Of a stretch of 64,000 bases of DNA, positions 56,408-64,000 are shown piece by piece. The notes under the pieces were generated by a model. That model had not been told where the DNA came from and searched no databases. It saw only the letters and a list, made by a program, of their open reading frames with translations. Position numbers and translations under genes: made by a program. Source of the DNA: Rhodococcus sp. KBS0724 (lineage in GTDB: Bacteria; Actinomycetota; Actinomycetes; Mycobacteriales; Mycobacteriaceae). Position 1 is the stretch's first letter. Each line of letters opens with the position of its first letter. Location of the stretch: positions 5,408,501 to 5,472,500 of the forward strand of contig NZ_VCBX02000001.1 of the NCBI RefSeq assembly GCF_005938745.2. The letters run 5' to 3'.

Positions 56408-56821
56408 ATGGAAAACAAGCCTATGAGGATCGGCCAGGTTGCCGAGCGCACCGAATTGTCGATCAAAACCATTCGCCACTACGACGACGTGGGGTTGGTG
56501 ACACCGTCCGAGCGCAGCGGCGGGGGTTTCCGGCTCTACACCGAATCCGACGTCGAACGCCTGCTGGTGATCCGGCGGATGAAACCGCTGGGATTCACAC
56601 TGGACGAGATGAAACAACTTCTCGAATCCTTGTCCATTCTGGCCGACGACACCGCTGATCCCCTATCGCGGACCACGGCAACCGAATTCATCTCGGCCTG
56701 CCACACCCGCGCCGAGGACAGCTGCAATCACCTGCGCAAACAGCTTGCCTACGCCGAGGAGTTGACGGCAGTGCTCGCGGCACCGATTTCGGCAGAGTTC
56801 CCGGCACAACTGCGTCCCTGA
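56408..56821 (+). CDS. MerR-family transcriptional regulator
   Basis: A 137-aa regulator with a clear winged HTH (MRIGQVAERTELSIKTIRHY then DDVGLVTPSERSGGGFRLY) and a dimerisation helix. The C-terminal sensing part (ISACHTRAEDSCNHLRKQL) has two Cys that could be an effector site. It directly follows the SulP gene and probably controls it, perhaps through the palindrome at 54856. Effector unknown. Confidence 0.88.
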   Translation: MENKPMRIGQVAERTELSIKTIRHYDDVGLVTPSERSGGGFRLYTESDVERLLVIRRMKPLGFTLDEMKQLLESLSILADDTADPLSRTTATEFISACHTRAEDSCNHLRKQLAYAEELTAVLAAPISAEFPAQLRP

Positions 56822-56835
56822 ACTAGGCTGGACGT

Positions 56836-57456
56836 ATGGCCAGATACTTCGATGTCCACCCGCACGATCCGCAGCCGCGTGCGATCAGCCAGATCGTCGC
56901 AATGCTTCGGGACGATGCCCTCATCGCCTACCCGACGGATTCCTGCTACGCGCTGGGTAGCCGGATGGACAACCACGGTGGCGCTGATCGGATTCGTGAC
57001 ATCAGGTCGCTGCGCTCCGATCACCATTTCACCTTGGTGTGCGCGGACTTCTCACAGCTCGGCCACTTCGTCCATGTCAACAACGCCGCATTTCGCGCTG
57101 TAAAGGCCGCCACACCAGGCCAATACACGTTCATTCTGCCCGCGACCAAGGAAGTGCCGCGTCGCCTCGCACATCCGAAGAAGAAAACCGTCGGCGTGCG
57201 AATCCCCAACCATCCGGTAGTGCGTGCCTTGCTGCACGAACTGGGTGAACCGCTGCTCTCGAGCACCCTGATATTGCCCGGCGCAGAAGAGCCCATGACA
57301 GATGGTTGGCTGATCAAGGAAGAGCTCGACAACGAACTCGACGCCGTCATCGACTCCGGCGATTGTGGCACCGAACCCACCACTGTTGTCGACTTCTCCT
57401 CCGGCGCACCGGAGGTTGTACGCGTCGGCGGCGGAGATCCCTCACGCTTCGAGTGA
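56836..57456 (+). CDS. Sua5/YciO/YrdC-family protein (YciO type)
   Basis: A 206-aa member of the L-threonylcarbamoyladenylate synthase superfamily. It has LIAYPTDSCYALGSRMDN, the nucleotide-binding strand, and VGVRIPNHPVVRALLHELGEP. The length and absence of the extra Sua5 domain fit YciO-like proteins, whose activity may differ from true TsaC/YrdC in tRNA t6A synthesis. ATG at 56836 is close behind the MerR gene. Confidence 0.85.
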   Translation: MARYFDVHPHDPQPRAISQIVAMLRDDALIAYPTDSCYALGSRMDNHGGADRIRDIRSLRSDHHFTLVCADFSQLGHFVHVNNAAFRAVKAATPGQYTFILPATKEVPRRLAHPKKKTVGVRIPNHPVVRALLHELGEPLLSSTLILPGAEEPMTDGWLIKEELDNELDAVIDSGDCGTEPTTVVDFSSGAPEVVRVGGGDPSRFE

Positions 57457-57461
57457 ATGGG

Positions 57462-57842
57462 ATGTCGCAATCTCGAGATCTGATCGGTCTCGTACTCGGT
57501 TTGTCCATCGGCACCGTAATGCTGGTAGCAGTTACATCGCTGATCGTCAGGTTTCCCGGCGACGAGCCGAACTCCGTGATGGGAATACGCACCAAAGCCA
57601 CCATGTCGAGCCCCGAAGCCTGGCAACGGTCCCATCAGGCCGCCCGCCCGGGACTGCGCCGCGCAACGTGGGTTGCGCTGGCCGGCATCGCTGTTCAGGT
57701 TGTTGTCGGCAGCACCGTCGGTGTCGGGACCGCCGCTTCTGCCGCGGTGGCCGTAGTGGTGTTTGCTGCAGTGACTGCTCTGATCCTGGCCGCGGCATTG
57801 ACCGGCAACAAGGTGGCCCGAGAAATCCAGTGCCGCAACTGA
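57462..57842 (+). CDS. SdpI-like membrane protein
   Basis: A 126-aa protein with a first helix, then a conserved-looking stretch EPNSVMGIRTKATMSSPEAW, then two or three helices. This matches the SdpI/YhfL family pattern. Some relatives give immunity to membrane-active peptides; that role is not shown here. ATG at 57462, 5 bp after the YciO gene. Confidence 0.7.
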   Translation: MSQSRDLIGLVLGLSIGTVMLVAVTSLIVRFPGDEPNSVMGIRTKATMSSPEAWQRSHQAARPGLRRATWVALAGIAVQVVVGSTVGVGTAASAAVAVVVFAAVTALILAAALTGNKVAREIQCRN

Positions 57843-57851
57843 ATCCGATTC

Positions 57852-58400
57852 CTAGGCCTGAACCAGGACTCCGGCGACAAATGCCTTCACCAGCGCCCGT
57901 TCGTCGCGTGCGTCGACGCCGGGCACCATGAGGAGCGAGAGAATGACGCGCACCGTCCACTTCGCCTGAGCCTCGTCTGCGCTGCTGCCGAGGAACGCGG
58001 CCCCCAGACCGTTGATGACCTCTGACGAATTTGCCAGCTCACCGGCCAGACTGGCGTCCCCTGGCAAAAACCACACTGCCAGCGTCGGGGTATTGCGCAC
58101 CGCGGAGACCGCTGAGAGGATCGCCGTTTCGAGGCGCTCCCGCGGATCAGCGATCGGCGCAACAGTTGTGGCAATTTCGGCTCCCAGCTTGCGCGCCTCG
58201 CGGTGAACAAAGGCAACGTGCAGCGACTGCCGGTTCTCGAAATAACGGTACAGAGTGGCCCGGGAACAGCCTGCAGCAGAGGCTATCTCCGCCATTCCCA
58301 CCGCGCCCACGCCCTTCTCGACAAACAACAGCCCCGCGCTGTCGAGGATCTTCTCAGCGGCAGCGAGGGCCCGCCCGTCCCCCAGCCAGTCGTTACTCAC
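57852..58400 (-). CDS. TetR-family repressor
   Basis: A 182-aa TetR/AcrR regulator. The DNA-binding helices are in IASAAGCSRATLYRYFENRQ; the C-terminal helical half is ligand-binding. Its GTG start overlaps the stop of the P450 gene, so it is second in that operon and probably represses it. Ligand unknown. Confidence 0.9.
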   Translation of the reverse strand: MSNDWLGDGRALAAAEKILDSAGLLFVEKGVGAVGMAEIASAAGCSRATLYRYFENRQSLHVAFVHREARKLGAEIATTVAPIADPRERLETAILSAVSAVRNTPTLAVWFLPGDASLAGELANSSEVINGLGAAFLGSSADEAQAKWTVRVILSLLMVPGVDARDERALVKAFVAGVLVQA

Positions 58401-59629
58401 GACGCGTTCACCGACAGCGGAGCAGTCAGCGGACGGCGCACGTAGTTTCCCGGTGCGTACGTCATCGCGTCGATGTCGACGTGAAAGTCAGGGATGCGAG
58501 CCAGTAACTCTTCCAACGCAACTCGTGCCTGCATGCGAGCAGCCGACGCCCCCAGACAGTGATGTGCGCCGTGACTGAACGTCAAGATCTTCTGTGGTTT
58601 GCGCAGCACGTCGAGTTCGCCGGCGTCCTGGCCGTACTTCGACGGGTCGCGATTGGCAGCGCCGTACATCAACAGCACCTTGCGTCCCGCGGGAATAGTC
58701 TTGCCGCCCAGGCTCACATCGCGGGTGACGGTACGGGCAAGACCCTGCACCGGCGAGGTGAGTCGCAATAGTTCCTCCACCGCGTCGGTGATCAGTTCCG
58801 GATCATCGATCAAGAGTTGACGCTGATCTCTACGCTCGGTCAGCATCGCCACCGAACCGCCCAACATCCCTGTTGTGGTGTCGTTTCCACCTGCCACCAT
58901 CGTGAACGCAAATCCCAGGATCGACAGCAAACCACTGATGTCCCCCTCCTCTCCGAGTCCTGCCGCCAGGAGGTGTGAAATCGTATCGTCGCCCGGTTCC
59001 ACCTTGCGACGCTCGACCAACGACGCGAAGTACATCATCAACTCACCGGTCGCGGCCTGCGCCGTTGTTGCTGCGGCGAGCGCACCCCCGGCCGAATTGG
59101 CAGCGACGATCGCCTCGGTCCACCCGTCGAACTGGTCGCGATCGGATTCCGGCACTCCTAGATAGTGCGCAACAACCATCGACGGCAGTGGCTTGAAAAG
59201 TTCGACGACGATGTCGCCGCTGCCGCGAGCTTTCAACGATTCGATTCGCTCGACGACAAACTCGCGAACCATCGGCTCGACGGCAGATACCTGACGGGGA
59301 GTGAATCCCTTGGACACCATGCGGCGGAACTCCGACTGAGCCGGCGGATCCTGCATCACAAATGGCGGATTGTCCTGCATGCCTATCTGTTCCAGCTCAC
59401 CGTAGACGGTGGTCAGCCCCTTGGCGGACGAGTACGTCTGGTAGTCCCGCGCTGCGTTGTATACGTCCTCGTGGCGCGTGAGAACCCAATAGTCGTCCCC
59501 GGACACCTCGGGGACAACGTGATGCACGGGGTCGTATTCACGCAACGCGTCGTACATCGCCCAGGGCGATCGCCAGGATTCCCCGGTCGACGGAACAAAC
59601 CGTGGCAAGTGTGACACAGATGACGTCAT
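58397..59629 (-). CDS. Cytochrome P450
   Basis: A 410-aa soluble P450. The heme-Cys loop is FSHGAHHCLGASAARMQ, the I-helix oxygen-binding segment is MVAGGNDTTTG, and the ExxR motif is in EELLRL. ATG at 59629 gives MTSSVSHLPRFVPSTGESW; longer frames add unrelated sequence. It should need ferredoxin and reductase from elsewhere. The TetR gene overlaps its 3' end. Subfamily and substrate are not assigned; actinobacterial relatives often hydroxylate lipids, terpenes or steroids. Confidence 0.92.
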   Translation of the reverse strand: MTSSVSHLPRFVPSTGESWRSPWAMYDALREYDPVHHVVPEVSGDDYWVLTRHEDVYNAARDYQTYSSAKGLTTVYGELEQIGMQDNPPFVMQDPPAQSEFRRMVSKGFTPRQVSAVEPMVREFVVERIESLKARGSGDIVVELFKPLPSMVVAHYLGVPESDRDQFDGWTEAIVAANSAGGALAAATTAQAATGELMMYFASLVERRKVEPGDDTISHLLAAGLGEEGDISGLLSILGFAFTMVAGGNDTTTGMLGGSVAMLTERRDQRQLLIDDPELITDAVEELLRLTSPVQGLARTVTRDVSLGGKTIPAGRKVLLMYGAANRDPSKYGQDAGELDVLRKPQKILTFSHGAHHCLGASAARMQARVALEELLARIPDFHVDIDAMTYAPGNYVRRPLTAPLSVNAS

Positions 59630-59708
59630 GCCTCGACTATGAGACAGAATTACCATTATGTCAACGATTTGGTGTTCGTTGGATGCGTCCGCCGCATATT
59701 GTGTCCCC

Positions 59709-60530
59709 ATGGCCACGGAGCACAGTTCCAGTAACAAGGTCCGCACCGTTGTCGCTGTCCTTCTCCCCCGCGAACACCTGCCCTTCATCCGCGATTGGTG
59801 CGTGCACCACATCGAACAGGGCTGGGACGTCGTGTTGTACGACAACACCGGCTCTGTGGGATCCTCGCGGCGCAGCAGCGCGTTCAGCCTGAACCGGTGG
59901 CATGGAGGAAGCGTCGACAAGCGCGGAAATTCCTACGGCGCCTACACCGAAACACTCTCCGACAGTGACGTTCAGGAAGCTTTTCGCCGCGAACTGCACG
60001 GACTCCCGGTCACGCTCATCGAGTGGCAACCCCGAGATGAGGAAGGCCGGATCGTGCACGGCCAGGTAGAGGCATACGTCGACTACATCACGCGATTCCG
60101 CAGCACCGTCTCGTGGAGCGCCTTCATCGACGCCGACGAATATCTCCAGCACGCACCGGGATTGGACTGGGACGACCTACTGCACACTGCATCGGAACAG
60201 GACTGCCACCGAATCCAACTCGACGCACTGGTCTACGAATCACGGTGGACCAGCGGCGGGCAACCCCGCGAACTGCAGGGCATCAAATGCCAAGGGCTGC
60301 AAGAGTACGGCTGCAAGAATATCGTTCGCCTGTCAGAGGTCCTCGAAGCCGACATTCACTGGTACTGGAAGACCACAGGGAACGACAGCCGCATGACGCC
60401 AGACCGCTCACTCTTCCGGTTCCATCACTACCGCGGCAGCGAAGCCGTCCTCGACCTGACACCGAAGAAGAACCACACGCGGCCGGACACTGCCGAGAGC
60501 CTGAGGGTTCCGCAGGCTCACATCCAATGA
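59709..60530 (+). CDS. GT92/DUF23-like glycosyltransferase
   Basis: A 273-aa protein resembling family GT92-type glycosyltransferases. It shows PREHLPFIRDWCVHHIEQGW, DVVLYDNTGS, the metal-binding SAFIDADEYLQ, and a late RFHHYRGSEAV. Such enzymes modify cell-surface glycans. ATG at 59709 is preferred for the start; a farther ATG at 59658 is possible. It is divergent from the P450. Confidence 0.7.
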   Translation: MATEHSSSNKVRTVVAVLLPREHLPFIRDWCVHHIEQGWDVVLYDNTGSVGSSRRSSAFSLNRWHGGSVDKRGNSYGAYTETLSDSDVQEAFRRELHGLPVTLIEWQPRDEEGRIVHGQVEAYVDYITRFRSTVSWSAFIDADEYLQHAPGLDWDDLLHTASEQDCHRIQLDALVYESRWTSGGQPRELQGIKCQGLQEYGCKNIVRLSEVLEADIHWYWKTTGNDSRMTPDRSLFRFHHYRGSEAVLDLTPKKNHTRPDTAESLRVPQAHIQ

Positions 60531-60570
60531 ATGTGTCTGCAAGACACAGATATCGACTCTATTGATAGAC

Positions 60571-60608
60571 CTCCGGCCCGCGAACTGTTACCAGTTCGCG
60601 GGCCGGAG
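60571..60608. terminator. Strong hairpin between the glycosyltransferase and a small ORF
   Basis: A perfect 17-bp stem (CTCCGGCCCGCGAACTG and complement) with a TTAC loop, 40 bp after the GT92-like gene and 17 bp after the small minus-strand ORF. It can terminate both convergent transcripts. Confidence 0.9.
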
Positions 60609-60625
60609 ATTCAGATCAGAACAGA

Positions 60626-60772
60626 TCAGGAGCCGGTGCCGGCGTTGATCAGTCCGGCGAGGCCGAGGATCGCGCCGACGCCGCCGATGAGGCCTGCGAT
60701 GGGCGAAGCGTACTTAGCCAAGTCGCCGAGCAACTTTGCGGTGTCGGGATCAATGCTGCCTGTGGTTGCCAT
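60626..60772 (-). CDS. 48-aa hydrophobic, glycine-rich peptide
   Basis: ATG at 60772 opens a 48-codon frame: a polar N-terminus (ATTGSIDPDTAKLLGDLAK) followed by a Gly/Ala/Ile/Leu-rich helix (PIAGLIGGVGAILGLAGLI). It ends just before the strong hairpin at 60571-60608, as a real gene would. AGGAG-like bases lie upstream (TGAGGAGCTAGAC before ATG). No family recognised. It could be a small membrane protein, an outer-membrane pore-like peptide or a bacteriocin-like peptide. Confidence 0.6.
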   Translation of the reverse strand: MATTGSIDPDTAKLLGDLAKYASPIAGLIGGVGAILGLAGLINAGTGS

Positions 60773-60977
60773 GTCTAGCTCCTCATCATGGAATGTGTGC
60801 GCGTGCCTCGCGCCGGGTGTGTAACCGCGCTCACATTAGCTGTAAGACGGCCGATATTAAAAGCGGTTCCACTGAGTGGGATATAGATCACATCCCGACC
60901 AGTAAGAAGCCAGGAGAAATACTGCGCGGGGGAGGCAACCATTCGGGGACCGCTAAATGACGAGCAGGAGAACAGCT

Positions 60978-61739
60978 GTGGGCAAATTGGACGGGAAAGT
61001 GGCGCTCATCACAGGCGCCGGCCAAGGTGTTGGGCAAGGAGTCGCATTTGCCCTGGCCAAGGAAGGCGCGCACATCGCCGTCGTCGGTCGCACCGAATCG
61101 AAGCTTGTGGACACATGCAAGGAAATCGTCGATCGTGGCGGCCGCGCTGAACCCGTGTTGGCAGATGTCAGCGACGGAGACTCCATCACCGCAGCTGTTG
61201 ACCGAACCGTCGAACTGTTCGGCGGAGTCGACATCCTCGTCAACAATGCGAGCCTGAACCCCTTGGGCAACATTCTGGATCTGACGCCGGAGAAGCTGGC
61301 TGCCGGACTCGAGTCCGGGCCCGTCGCAACGCTGCGCACGATGCAGGCGTGCTACCCGTCGATGAAGGCTCGCGGCGGCGGCGCGATCATCAACATGGTC
61401 AGCTCGGTGGCCGTTCGTTGGGACGCCAGCGGCTACGGCGGCTACGCGGCCGTCAAGGAGTCCGTGCGGGCGCTGACGCGAGCAGCAGCATGCGAGTGGG
61501 GCGTCGACGGGATTCGTGTCCTTGCTGTCGCGCCGCACGCGTCGTCGCCCGGATTGCAACGCTGGGCCGACGCCCGCCCCGAGGAAGCAGCGGCGTTTGT
61601 GGCCAGCATTCCGATGCGTCGCATCGGTGACTGCGAAAACGACATCGGTACTGCCGTCGCATTCCTCGTCGGACCCGATGCCGGCTACCTGACCGGTGCA
61701 ACGATCCCGCTCGATGGCGGACAGTCTCGCTGGGGATGA
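60978..61739 (+). CDS. SDR family oxidoreductase
   Basis: A 253-aa SDR with TGAGQGVG, the NNAS variant of NNAG, MVSSVAVR (Ser) and YAAVKESV (Tyr/Lys). The C-terminus YLTGATIPLDGGQSRWG is family-like. GTG at 60978 has AGGAG eight bases upstream; an ATG at 60957 is also in frame. Substrate unknown. Confidence 0.85.
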   Translation: MGKLDGKVALITGAGQGVGQGVAFALAKEGAHIAVVGRTESKLVDTCKEIVDRGGRAEPVLADVSDGDSITAAVDRTVELFGGVDILVNNASLNPLGNILDLTPEKLAAGLESGPVATLRTMQACYPSMKARGGGAIINMVSSVAVRWDASGYGGYAAVKESVRALTRAAACEWGVDGIRVLAVAPHASSPGLQRWADARPEEAAAFVASIPMRRIGDCENDIGTAVAFLVGPDAGYLTGATIPLDGGQSRWG

Positions 61740-61761
61740 CAGACTGAGAATGACAGAACTG

Positions 61762-61800
61762 CGAACGGCCCTGGACCGATCACCGGTTCAGGGCCGTTCG
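61762..61800. terminator. Bidirectional terminator hairpin
   Basis: A perfect 12-bp stem (CGAACGGCCCTG / CAGGGCCGTTCG) with a 15-base loop, followed on the plus strand by a T-rich tract. It follows the SDR stop and overlaps the end of the small convergent gene. Confidence 0.85.
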
Positions 61801-62018
61801 GCTTTGCTTTTGCTTGAATCACCCAGCAATGTCCTGTCCTCAGCCGTTGATCGGTGAAATACAAATGCCACCAAAGCGGACGACAGACTCAGGACAGTCA
61901 GAATGATTAAACCGACTATCCACCACATGGCTGCCAGTATGCCTGACGCTGCAGCTTCGATGGCAAGTACCCGAACGGGATCGTACAAACCGGACAACTG
62001 CGAAACTGTCTCTGCCAC
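61788..62018 (-). CDS. Small single-span membrane protein
   Basis: A 76-aa protein with one strong membrane helix (WWIVGLIILTVLSLSSALVA) and a charged C-terminus. The start is uncertain. No family recognised; its 3' end overlaps the hairpin at 61762-61800. Confidence 0.45.
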   Translation of the reverse strand: MAETVSQLSGLYDPVRVLAIEAAASGILAAMWWIVGLIILTVLSLSSALVAFVFHRSTAEDRTLLGDSSKSKAERP

Positions 62019-62118
62019 AGCTCAATAGAACAAATGTGCTCAACACTGCCGCAACGCACTGCGTGATCGACGGCACAGATCACTCACGCAATCGACAAAT
62101 AGCGTGCATTCTGGAGAG

Positions 62119-63075
62119 ATGACCTCGCCCCGCTTCGCCCTGGAAGACGCCGATGCTGCGCTCAGTGCCCCTTGGGGCGGAATCAGCAACATCGCCGACC
62201 TCGACGGAGACGTGCACTGGGTGAACTTCGGGGGACCCGAAGACCCGAACGACACCACTCCACCTATCGTCCTCGTCCACGGACTTGGCGGCTCACATCT
62301 GAACTGGGTCCGGGTGGCGCCCACGCTGGCAAAACACACACGTGTCTACGCGGTGGATCTGCCCGGCTTCGGCCTGACGCAGGCCCACGGCCGCACCACT
62401 CACGTTCACTCGAATACCGCACTCCTGAACCGGTTTATCGACACCGTCGTTGGGAAACCGGTCATTCTGTTCGGAAACTCGATGGGCGGAATGGTTTCTG
62501 CCCTCGCTACCGACGCCCGCCCTGATTCAGTGGCCGGCCTGGTATTGGTCGACCCGGCGCTGCCGCTACCAATTCGGATCCCCGACCCGGTTGTCGCTGC
62601 CCAATTCCTCGTCTACGCGCTGCCCTATCTCGGGGAACAGGCAATGAGTCTGGGCCGACGAAAGTTGACGGACGAGCAACTCGCGGCGCAGATGACCAAC
62701 CTCTGCTTCGTGGACCCCACCCGTGCCGACTCCGAGGTCATTGCCGCGGGCGCGGCGCTGGCAAAGATCCGGCGCGGCTTTTCCACTCAGGATGCGGACT
62801 TCCTGCAAGCCGCGCGATCACTGCTCACCGTTTTGGCCCGCCCCCAGAAGTACCGAAAAGCGTTGCGCGACATCAGTGCCCCCACTCTCCTCTTGCACGG
62901 CGAGTGTGATCGCCTCGTTTCGGTAGCTGCCGCGCGTTCTGCCGCCGCAGCACACCCGCACTGGACCACGATTATTCTCGGCGACACCGGGCACACTCCC
63001 CAACTGGAATTGCCCGACGAGTTCAACCGTCACGTCCTGGCGTGGCTGTCGCACACAGACCTGATCACGACCTGA
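62119..63075 (+). CDS. Alpha/beta-hydrolase
   Basis: A 318-aa alpha/beta-hydrolase. The oxyanion region is VLVHGLGGSHLNW, the nucleophile Ser is in FGNSMGGM, the late Asp is probably in LLLHGECDRLVS and the His in GDTGHTPQLE. These suggest an esterase, lipase or C-C hydrolase. ATG at 62119 follows GGAGAG closely; a GTG at 62104 is also in frame. Its stop overlaps the convergent regulator by 11 bp. Confidence 0.87.
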   Translation: MTSPRFALEDADAALSAPWGGISNIADLDGDVHWVNFGGPEDPNDTTPPIVLVHGLGGSHLNWVRVAPTLAKHTRVYAVDLPGFGLTQAHGRTTHVHSNTALLNRFIDTVVGKPVILFGNSMGGMVSALATDARPDSVAGLVLVDPALPLPIRIPDPVVAAQFLVYALPYLGEQAMSLGRRKLTDEQLAAQMTNLCFVDPTRADSEVIAAGAALAKIRRGFSTQDADFLQAARSLLTVLARPQKYRKALRDISAPTLLLHGECDRLVSVAAARSAAAAHPHWTTIILGDTGHTPQLELPDEFNRHVLAWLSHTDLITT

Positions 63076-64000
63076 CACCCACCGGAATCACACCGGTGGA
63101 TCTGCCGTCCCGATCGAGCAAGTGTCCCATCAGTTTTGGTGTGTCGAGCACGATTCGCCGGTCCACCACAGTCAGAGTCGGCGCCCGAGTGGCCAGCTCC
63201 ATCTCGAGCGCCGCGATCTCCGTCAGCGATCGCAACCACCCGGTGAAGAACAGATTGTCCGGGCCCGCGACGGTGACAACAAGACGAATCTCGGTCCGGG
63301 ACCTCAGGATTCGTGCGACGCGCTCGACGTCGAGTACGGGAATCCTGGCGGTGAACAGCACCCGAATCGGCCGCCCCGTCGCGAATCGTGCCAATTCACA
63401 ACGCAACAGGGTGTGCTGCGACAGGGCCCGGCCCAGCCGTCGACGCGCCGTCGACGCACTGATCCCCAGTTCGTGAGCCAGTTCGGTCACCGATACCCGC
63501 GGTTTGCGTCCGAGAACATCGATCACGGCGACCGTTGCGCTGTCCAACGGATGCCTGCGCCCGAGCGGCGGCGGAGCCACCCCGGATTCGCGCAACGTCC
63601 GAACTCCGGATGGTTCGAGAGTGCCCAGCCGCCAACGACTTCCCTCGGTGAACACCCTGGTGACAGGGTGCACCACGACGTCGGTCACCCCGTCCTGACG
63701 TTGCAGATCGTCGAGTGCGTACCGAGCCAGCGCGGTGGTGCCGTCGAACAATGCTTCCGCCATGACCACGCAACCACCCGAATGCACGTTCACGCTCATC
63801 ACATGCGTCTGCGCCGCGAGTCGGTCGACGATCTGTTGGCGTGATCGCGGTGCACACCGGACGTCGAGGAATGCCAACACCGATCCCGTGTCGGCGGCTG
63901 GATACGCCGCTATCCAGGCAGTTCCCGAATCGGTGAGTGATGTCCACCGACGCGTAGCGGTCACCGGATCAACCCCCACAACATGGCCGATCAACGCCCA
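63065..64000 (-). CDS. Lrp/AsnC-type regulator with two HTH/sensor halves (5' truncated)
   Basis: The frame is open to the right window edge, so the N-terminus is missing (about 311 residues seen). It starts inside the first Lrp half (WALIGHVVGVDPVTATRRW, the recognition-helix region), followed by a RAM-like sensing part. A second HTH is at about residues 150-185 (PRVSVTELAHELGISASTA, RRRLGRAL), followed by a second sensing part. Double-length Lrp regulators of this layout are common in actinobacteria. It may control the hydrolase it converges on or a gene to the right. Confidence 0.85.
   Translation of the reverse strand, partial: WALIGHVVGVDPVTATRRWTSLTDSGTAWIAAYPAADTGSVLAFLDVRCAPRSRQQIVDRLAAQTHVMSVNVHSGGCVVMAEALFDGTTALARYALDDLQRQDGVTDVVVHPVTRVFTEGSRWRLGTLEPSGVRTLRESGVAPPPLGRRHPLDSATVAVIDVLGRKPRVSVTELAHELGISASTARRRLGRALSQHTLLRCELARFATGRPIRVLFTARIPVLDVERVARILRSRTEIRLVVTVAGPDNLFFTGWLRSLTEIAALEMELATRAPTLTVVDRRIVLDTPKLMGHLLDRDGRSTGVIPVGVRS

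Noticed and set aside
1..64000. CRISPR arrays, insertion sequences, attachment sites, tRNA or rRNA genes
   Set aside because: No spaced direct repeats, transposase motifs, target-site duplications or tRNA-like cloverleaf sequences were seen.

Overview
The window is a dense, GC-rich (roughly low-60s percent by eye) actinobacterial chromosome segment with many GTG starts. Mycolate-actinobacterial families are present: a TIGR00027-type methyltransferase, an Rv2629-like protein and IdeR/DmdR-like iron boxes. A Rhodococcus, perhaps of the R. erythropolis group, is the best guess; this is inference from gene content, not a database match. I saw no tRNA, rRNA, insertion sequence, prophage or CRISPR array.

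Positions 1-38.7 kb form one large iron-acquisition and secondary-metabolite region. Its core is two giant NRPSs (3549 and 4037 aa) on the minus strand, followed in one operon by a siderophore-binding lipoprotein, an EntS-like MFS exporter, a free-standing aryl carrier protein and a membrane-anchored endonuclease/exonuclease/phosphatase-fold protein. To the right are a siderophore-interacting reductase, the 2,3-dihydroxybenzoate (DHB) genes (isochorismatase, DHB dehydrogenase, DHB-AMP ligase) and, in the same operon, a panD aspartate decarboxylase. Adenylation-pocket residues read by eye suggest Gly, beta-alanine and Ser for the first NRPS, and N5-hydroxyornithine, Ser and an uncertain ornithine-like residue for the second. 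The panD gene explains the beta-alanine call. I therefore predict a DHB-capped mixed catecholate/hydroxamate siderophore, possibly undescribed. Four 19-bp iron-box-like sites sit at the relevant promoters. The second NRPS starts with an odd C - dead E - dead C block. No isochorismate synthase, ornithine N-hydroxylase, MbtH-like protein or ABC permease is in the window.

On the far left (1-7.6 kb) is a linked block: an SsuD-like flavin monooxygenase, a stand-alone A-T-TE protein with a non-canonical adenylation pocket, a GT14-like glycosyltransferase, a MOP/Wzx-type flippase and two GT2 glycosyltransferases. It is either a tailoring/export arm of the siderophore system or a second glycoconjugate system.

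From 38.7 to 64 kb the content is ordinary accessory and housekeeping sequence. It holds a sigma-like protein, a methyltransferase, several SDR oxidoreductases, a baeRF/Rv2629-like protein and a MinD-like ATPase. A PepSY - PCu(A)C - DyP-peroxidase operon follows, then a LEM-3-like GIY-YIG protein, a DUF2797 protein, a roadblock protein with an apparent internal start, and a secreted HNH nuclease. The right end carries SulP + MerR, a Sua5/YciO protein, a P450 with its TetR regulator, a GT92-like protein, a 48-aa hydrophobic peptide, an alpha/beta hydrolase and a double-HTH Lrp-type regulator cut by the window edge. Several strong hairpins mark operon ends.
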